Positions 7,864 through 11,521 of a stretch of DNA of 11,521 bases are shown in pieces. This stretch comes from Fragilaria radians. Taxonomy: Eukaryota > Bacillariophyta > Fragilariophyceae > Fragilariales > Fragilariaceae. The notes beneath the pieces were generated by a model. It was not told the DNA's origin. It ran no database searches and worked only from the letters and a program-made list of their open reading frames with translations. Location: NCBI GenBank assembly GCA_900642245.1, contig CAAAJI010000454.1:25656-37176 (forward strand). The letters run 5' to 3'. How positions within the stretch are numbered: position 1 is the stretch's first letter; each line of letters starts with the position of its first letter. The position numbers were made by a program, and so were the translations under genes.

Positions 7864-8520
7864 GTGATTAATTCACTGCAAGCATGGATGGAAGCTCAAG
7901 TCCAACATGAGCGTTCAATTGCTCAAACCAGAACAGAAAGATAAAGAATGGATTTACCTGCACAATCAATCTTCTGTGAACTTTCCTTGCAACTCAAACA
8001 TCATTTGCAACAAATTAAAATGAGTTAATTACCAACAAGAATGCTAAAATACCTAGGTACGGATGAGTCTGGTTTGATGACGGAGCGATGACAAATGAAT
8101 TTAGTCTAACATGCATGACAAAGTCACATCAAGTATCCTTTAGGGGTTAGGGGTAAAGAAGATGCCTTCATAGTGCATACCCAAAGAAGTGACATTCAAT
8201 TTACTTTGAGTCCTGAAAACCTCAACTATTTTGTACCTACATAAAAAATGAAGCATCGAGATTCAAGGATGATACAAAGATGGTAGAATTTGTGATTGAA
8301 AACAAGAATTTCTTCACATAGCGTCAAGTCGAAAGAGCAAAATTTTGCACGTAGATTATTACACACACCACACTAGGATGCTCAAAAGTTCAAGATCTCA
8401 AAGGGAGATTAAAGGTATGTGAATGGCATGACAATCCAAAAGGAAAGGACAGATACTAGTCATCATAAAGTTGCATTAAACCTTAAAAAAGGACGGTATG
8501 AATAAGGATGAAGTTGTGTA
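7864..8520 (+). pseudogene. element B pol: protease and integrase N-terminal part
   Basis: DKEWIYLHNQSSVNFPCNSN (about 7940-8000) is the protease active-site region; the catalytic Asp codon reads CAC (His, 7961-7963), where element A has GAC. Further on are VWFDDGAMTNEFSLTCMTK (about 8068-8125), EDAFIVHTQRSDIQFTLSP and ENLNYFVP (about 8160-8243), and VIENKNFFT-stop-RQVERAKFC and LGCSKVQDLKGRLK (about 8293-8418), the spacer before the integrase core. The frame changes several times. After about 8450 only weak resemblance remains. Confidence 0.72.
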
Positions 8521-8790
8521 AAGACAATGAAATTCCAGTAAAGGACACAGCTCCTTGTTCTGGAAGCACATTTTAACATCCTTCATGATTTGCATTGAGC
8601 CAAGATAAAACAGAACCATCAAAATAAAATCATGTGTCAAGTCAATGAAAGGATCATTTTAAACATGAGCTTAAATTTGGAGAACAATTTGTCGTGACAC
8701 CTAATGGTATTGATAACTTAGAGAAAAAGCTAGACAATTAAGTCTAAATGAGATAATCAACTATACAATTGACATTGTTTCAAGTATGAT
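8521..8790 (+). other. element B region where the integrase core is missing
   Basis: Only about 300 bp separate the N-terminal integrase part from the start of RT, where an intact element needs well over 1 kb. No D-D-E motif is seen. The stretch HELKFGEQFVVTPNGIDNLE (8668-8722) is open and may be linker or integrase C-terminus, but I cannot place it. A large internal deletion, followed by decay, is the simplest reading. Confidence 0.55.
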
Positions 8791-9496
8791 TCCTTGAATC
8801 CATTGGAAAAGAAAAGAGCAATGCAGTCACCTTTTTCTTCTGAGAAAAAAGATGTAAGTATTAGAGCTCGCCATTGTGCGAACGGAAGTCCTCAAAGAGA
8901 ATACATGAATCGTGAAGAAGTTTCAAGTCCTACCGTTAATTCACAATCTACATTGTTACGCTGTCATTGAGGCTCAAGAAGGCAGAGAAGTTGCATGTCG
9001 CGACATTCAAAATACATTTATTCAAACAGCTGTAGAAGAAACAGATGACAAAGGTAATGAAATGATTATGAAGATAAGAGGCGTGTTAGCTGACATACTA
9101 TGTGAACTGAATTCGACATATGATCAATTTGTGTTCAAGGATATGACAAGGACAAAACATTATACATGCACATTCTAAAGCAATTTATGGTGCATAGGTA
9201 TCAGCACCTGCAAAGCTATGGATTTCAATTCATTCCTCATGAGCCTTGTATGGCAGATAACATGAAACAAGGGAATCAAACGACATATTGACAATTTGAA
9301 AATCATTCATATGAATCCAATAATTGCTGATCGATCTCTTCATTAGGTAATTGTAGATAGAAAAACAATGCGTGGAAAAATACATCAATACTTGGGAATG
9401 AAACTGGATTATTTAGTGAAAGGACGCGTTATTGTTGCCATTGTGGATTATGTGTAAACGATGGTAAACAGTTTTCCATCAGAATATTTAAATGCA
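8791..9496 (+). pseudogene. element B reverse transcriptase
   Basis: From 8794: LNPLEKKRAMQS, then IRARHCANGSPQREYMNREE and VSSPTVNSQSTLL, the conserved RT start, ending at TGA 8968. A shift near 8960 leads to AVIEAQEGREVACRDIQNTF (motif A, Asp kept), IQTAVEETDDKGNEMIMKIR and GVLADILCELNSTYDQF (to 9178). A second shift at about 9160 gives LYMHILK and LQSYGFQFIPHEPCMADN. A third gives HIDNLKIIH at 9284-9310; this is the catalytic box (HVDD in relatives), with the second Asp changed to Asn. IHQYLGMKLDYLVKGR and IVAIVDYV-stop-TMVNSFP follow to 9496. The enzyme would be inactive even without the frame changes. Confidence 0.88.
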
Positions 9497-10291
9497 TCTC
9501 TCCATAAGATTAAAATCCAATTAAAGAGCAAGAAAACAGTCCAAGTCTATCAAAGGCTATGGCTGAGAAGTTTCATGCAACTATAGCTCAACAACTACAG
9601 CTCAAGGACTATCTTTATGCCATAGACCCGATAAAAATTACGCAATTGTTTATTTGACAACACATGTGAGAACCCTAATCAGGATGATTGGATGATGCAA
9701 TTCCTGAAACAAAGTTACAAAGACCAGTTGGTATTGAGAGCTAAGTGTAAAAGAGAACATTACAATGGCATGCAGATGCTGCATTTACCGTACACTCAGA
9801 CTATGAAAGTCATACAGGAGCAATAATGACAATGAGAGAAGGAGCTAGAACATCTATCAGCAGAAAGCAAGGATTGAATATAAGGAGTTCTACTGAAGCA
9901 GAACTAGCAGATGATGCAATGAACTCAATGCTTTGGACAAGAAATTGCTTGAAGCACAAGTTTACAATGTAAAGGAAAATGCACGTTTTCAGGACAATAG
10001 AAGTGCAATGTTTTTGGAACAAAACGGATGCAAGAGAGCAGGAAAGAGATCTAGAAATTTGAATATAAGGTTTTTCTTATTTCTCATCTAATTGAGAAGA
10101 AGAATATCACAATTGAATTCTGTCCAACTGATTATATGATTGGTGATTATATGACTAAACCCCTACCTTGAAAAAAGATTAAGATGTTCAGACAGAAGAT
10201 TATGCCTCTACCAAGCACAGAACAGTTTTTAATGTGGTGCTGTATTCAAGATCAGTTGACAGACAGGAGTGTGTTGGATAAATCAAAGTAA
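9497..10291 (+). pseudogene. element B RNase H and end of pol
   Basis: SPSLSKAMAEKFHATIAQQ (about 9538-9594) is the RT-RNase H connection. RNase H proper begins at 9763: WHADAAFTVHSDYESHTGAI, then ISRKQGLNIRSSTEAEL, with the first Asp (DAAF) and the Glu (TEAEL) kept, ending at TAA 9970. An overlapping frame holds EAQVYNVKENARFQDNRSAM and SRNLNIRFFLFL, keeping the third acidic residue (QDN). A last shift gives IEKKNITIEFCPTDYMIGDY and MTKPLP, a TGA, and then KKIKMFRQKIM to SVLDKSK with TAA at 10289-10291. Pol thus ends about 20 bp inside the 3' LTR. Confidence 0.88.
10262..10271 (+). promoter_or_regulatory. polypurine tract of element B
   Basis: GACAGGAG followed by TG, immediately before the 3' LTR start TGTTGG. 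This is where the primer for plus-strand DNA synthesis is expected. The tract is short and has one C, so the call rests mainly on position. It overlaps the last codons of pol. Confidence 0.5.
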
Positions 10292-10530
10292 AGCAATGAA
10301 TCTAGAAGTGAATCTCAGAGAGAGAAGAAAAGAATCTTGGTGAGAGAATCTCCAAAGTAACAAGAGAAAGAAAAAGGAAGAAAGACTCACTTTCGTTTAT
10401 TTGCCAGCGCCACAATTAACAAATAGGAAACTATGGTTAAGTTTATTCTAACACTTTCCTATCATTAATTAGAATCATTACACCATCTCTGAAAAGTAAT
10501 CTAGTAGCCAGATATCTATTTCGCGTAACC
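10272..10530 (+). repeat. 3' LTR of element B
   Basis: It starts TGTTGGATAA, a typical Copia LTR start, and aligns with 6406-6711 over its length with substitutions and indels. It ends TCGCGTAACC against TTGCTTAACA in the 5' copy, so the terminal CA is lost here. It lacks about 18 bp present near the end of the 5' LTR. Confidence 0.87.
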
Positions 10531-10535
10531 AGAAG
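10531..10535 (+). repeat. target-site duplication of element B, right copy
   Basis: AGAAG, matching 6401-6405. The pre-insertion site would have read ...CTGAAT-AGAAG-GGGATGG.... Confidence 0.75.
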
Positions 10536-10850
10536 GGGATGGCAAGGTAAATTAGTGTATTGAATGAATAAACTAAGACAGTACAGTAAATGGATAACTA
10601 AGCATTGCTAACTCCTTTGAGCTTCAGAATCATCATATCCAAGCGGTAACTACATTTTTGATGCAATCAAGATCTAAAAAAGAATTTCATGACTAAGTCA
10701 CTCAAGAAATATGTAAGGAATTCAACATGACTGCCCCTTGAAGAATGTGCTTCCCGATGCGTCGCTACATCGAAGTAAAATGTCATTTTCATGGTTGGCT
10801 ACAAAATTGTGTAGCCTTCAGCTTTGTGTTTCTGAAAATAATAGCAAACC
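10536..10850. other. spacer between element B and the phosphatase gene
   Basis: No gene is seen. The right part, next to 10851, is presumably the 3' untranslated region of the leftward phosphatase. The left part, next to element B, would be contiguous with 6400 before the insertion and may be the upstream end, perhaps an LTR, of element A; this cannot be proved without a second copy. It contains a 7-bp hairpin at 10797-10816. Confidence 0.5.
10797..10816 (-). other. hairpin downstream of the phosphatase stop
   Basis: Perfect inverted repeat GGCTACA / TGTAGCC with a 6-nt loop, 35 bp beyond the phosphatase stop codon and therefore probably in its 3' untranslated region. A role in RNA stability or processing is possible but unproven; a 7-bp stem can arise by chance. 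Confidence 0.5.
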
Positions 10851-11521
10851 TTAGTCTACCCTTCCAACTGGCGTTTCTTCAGCATCAGATTCCAGAACTC
10901 TTTTATCTGGATTCTTGAACCTTCTGTAACAAATCAAGGCTAAAATGCTTAAAAATGATCCTCCGATGAAGCCTCCAATAACTTTACCCGCATCTGACGA
11001 AGTGCTAGAACATGCTGCCTTACAGGTTTTGCTTGCAGAAATCAAAGCTTCCAAGGATTGTACTTTGACCGCAAGACATATATCGGCAGAGTCATTCTCA
11101 CACTGTTGACACCATTCTTCAAGGGATGTGAATGCGAAGGAAGATAGGTATTTCGTAAAATCTTGCAGGGGACAATACACCTCTCCCTGACATAGTCCAT
11201 TGGGGAATTGAATTTTCCAGTCATTCTTAGTGGATGCTTCTTTGTAGCGGAGTGATATGGAACGCTCATTTGTTACATCATCTTCGTACAAGTGGATTAA
11301 AAAGGCCGCTCCGTAGTCAGGAATGACTTCATCCGAAGGAGGATTTAGATTCAATGCCGCAAATAAGGCCAAAATTGTTGCGTAGTGTGCTGAATAATGA
11401 TAGTATTTACTTTCTCCCTTTAAATCAGAGACCGGCGTCCCTGGAGAAAATCCATCTGTATTACCTCCCATCCTCTGATGAATTTGAAACAATAGATTCC
11501 CGCCAAGTAGTGCACTAGCAG
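10851..11521 (-). CDS. histidine acid phosphatase, C-terminal part, membrane-anchored
   Basis: C-terminal region of a branch-2 histidine phosphatase related to lysosomal and prostatic acid phosphatases, which hydrolyse phosphomonoesters outside the cytosol. The frame is open to the window edge, so the N-terminus with the RHG.R motif is missing. Position 11492 is TTG, an internal Leu, not a start. KYYHYSAHYATILALFAALN aligns with the family's YSAHDTT segment; the His is at 11387-11385, but the following Asp, the proton donor in the family, is Tyr (TAC, 11384-11382). Further on are ISLRYKE, a short Cys-containing strand (GLCQGEVYCPLQDFTKYL) as in acid phosphatases, several Cys likely in disulfides, and a C-terminal hydrophobic helix (GGFIGGSFLSILALICY) followed by RRFKNPDKR and an acidic tail of about 24 residues. 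This is the layout of a type I membrane protein with a lumenal catalytic domain. Stop TAA is at 10853-10851. Activity is uncertain because of the Tyr. Confidence 0.82.
   Translation of the reverse strand, partial: ASALLGGNLLFQIHQRMGGNTDGFSPGTPVSDLKGESKYYHYSAHYATILALFAALNLNPPSDEVIPDYGAAFLIHLYEDDVTNERSISLRYKEASTKNDWKIQFPNGLCQGEVYCPLQDFTKYLSSFAFTSLEEWCQQCENDSADICLAVKVQSLEALISASKTCKAACSSTSSDAGKVIGGFIGGSFLSILALICYRRFKNPDKRVLESDAEETPVGRVD

Larger units (their letters stand above)
6406..10530 (+). mobile_element. element B: degenerate Copia LTR retrotransposon
   Basis: Two diverged LTRs (6406-6711 and 10272-10530) flank gag, protease, a reduced integrase region, RT and RNase H in Copia order (PR-IN-RT-RH) on the plus strand. 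A purine tract precedes the 3' LTR and a 5-bp AGAAG duplication flanks the whole. It is about 4.1 kb, shorter than the 5-6 kb usual for the group, mainly because the integrase core is missing. Stops, frame changes and lost catalytic residues (protease Asp to His, RT box HIDN, knuckle Cys lost) show it is dead. The differences between LTRs indicate an old insertion. Its gag and pol wording differ from element A, so the two are separate families or subfamilies. Confidence 0.92.

Noticed and set aside
11490..11492. Start codon of the phosphatase at 11492
   Set aside because: The codon is TTG in a frame that stays open to the window edge, and the sequence begins in the middle of the family's fold, so it is an internal Leu of a partial gene.

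Overview
The window looks like nuclear DNA of a photosynthetic stramenopile, most likely a diatom. It is AT-rich, with short GT-AG spliceosomal introns (65 and 78 bp), a TKL-like kinase, a membrane-anchored histidine acid phosphatase, and Copia-type elements whose wording (protease motif DNQST, CCHC knuckle, RT box of HVDD type) resembles the diatom CoDi group. The taxon is inferred from protein character; no marker gene is present. There are no rRNA, tRNA or CRISPR features.

Layout. At 257-1779 (minus) lies a complete protein-kinase gene of three exons, about 459 residues, with every catalytic signature present once two introns are removed. At 2197-2313, upstream of its start, is a 26-bp minisatellite of 4.5 copies. 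From 2719 to 6291 (minus strand) lies a wrecked Copia element, here called element A: gag with an intact zinc knuckle, protease, the N-terminal part of integrase, the integrase C-terminal part and linker, the start of RT, and a scrap of RNase H. Its integrase core (about 3845-4512) lies on the opposite strand, exactly filling the gap between the two flanking minus-strand integrase parts, so it appears to have been inverted in place. A 169-bp unit inside that segment has since been duplicated in tandem. From 6406 to 10530 (plus strand) lies a second Copia element, element B, with two diverged LTRs, gag, protease, RT and RNase H remnants, and a 5-bp target-site duplication AGAAG on both sides. 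It sits about 115 bp upstream of the gag start of element A, which suggests a nested insertion. At the right edge (10851-11521, minus) is the C-terminal part of a histidine acid phosphatase with a C-terminal membrane anchor; the Asp of its HD motif is Tyr.

The two cellular genes are transcribed leftward and probably have nothing to do with the transposons. Both elements carry many stops and frameshifts and lesions in catalytic motifs, so neither can move by itself. I found no coherent new multi-gene system. The most unusual observations are the in-place inversion of the integrase core, the nested insertion with a readable TSD, the substituted catalytic Asp in the phosphatase, and the frame-neutral intron in the kinase.
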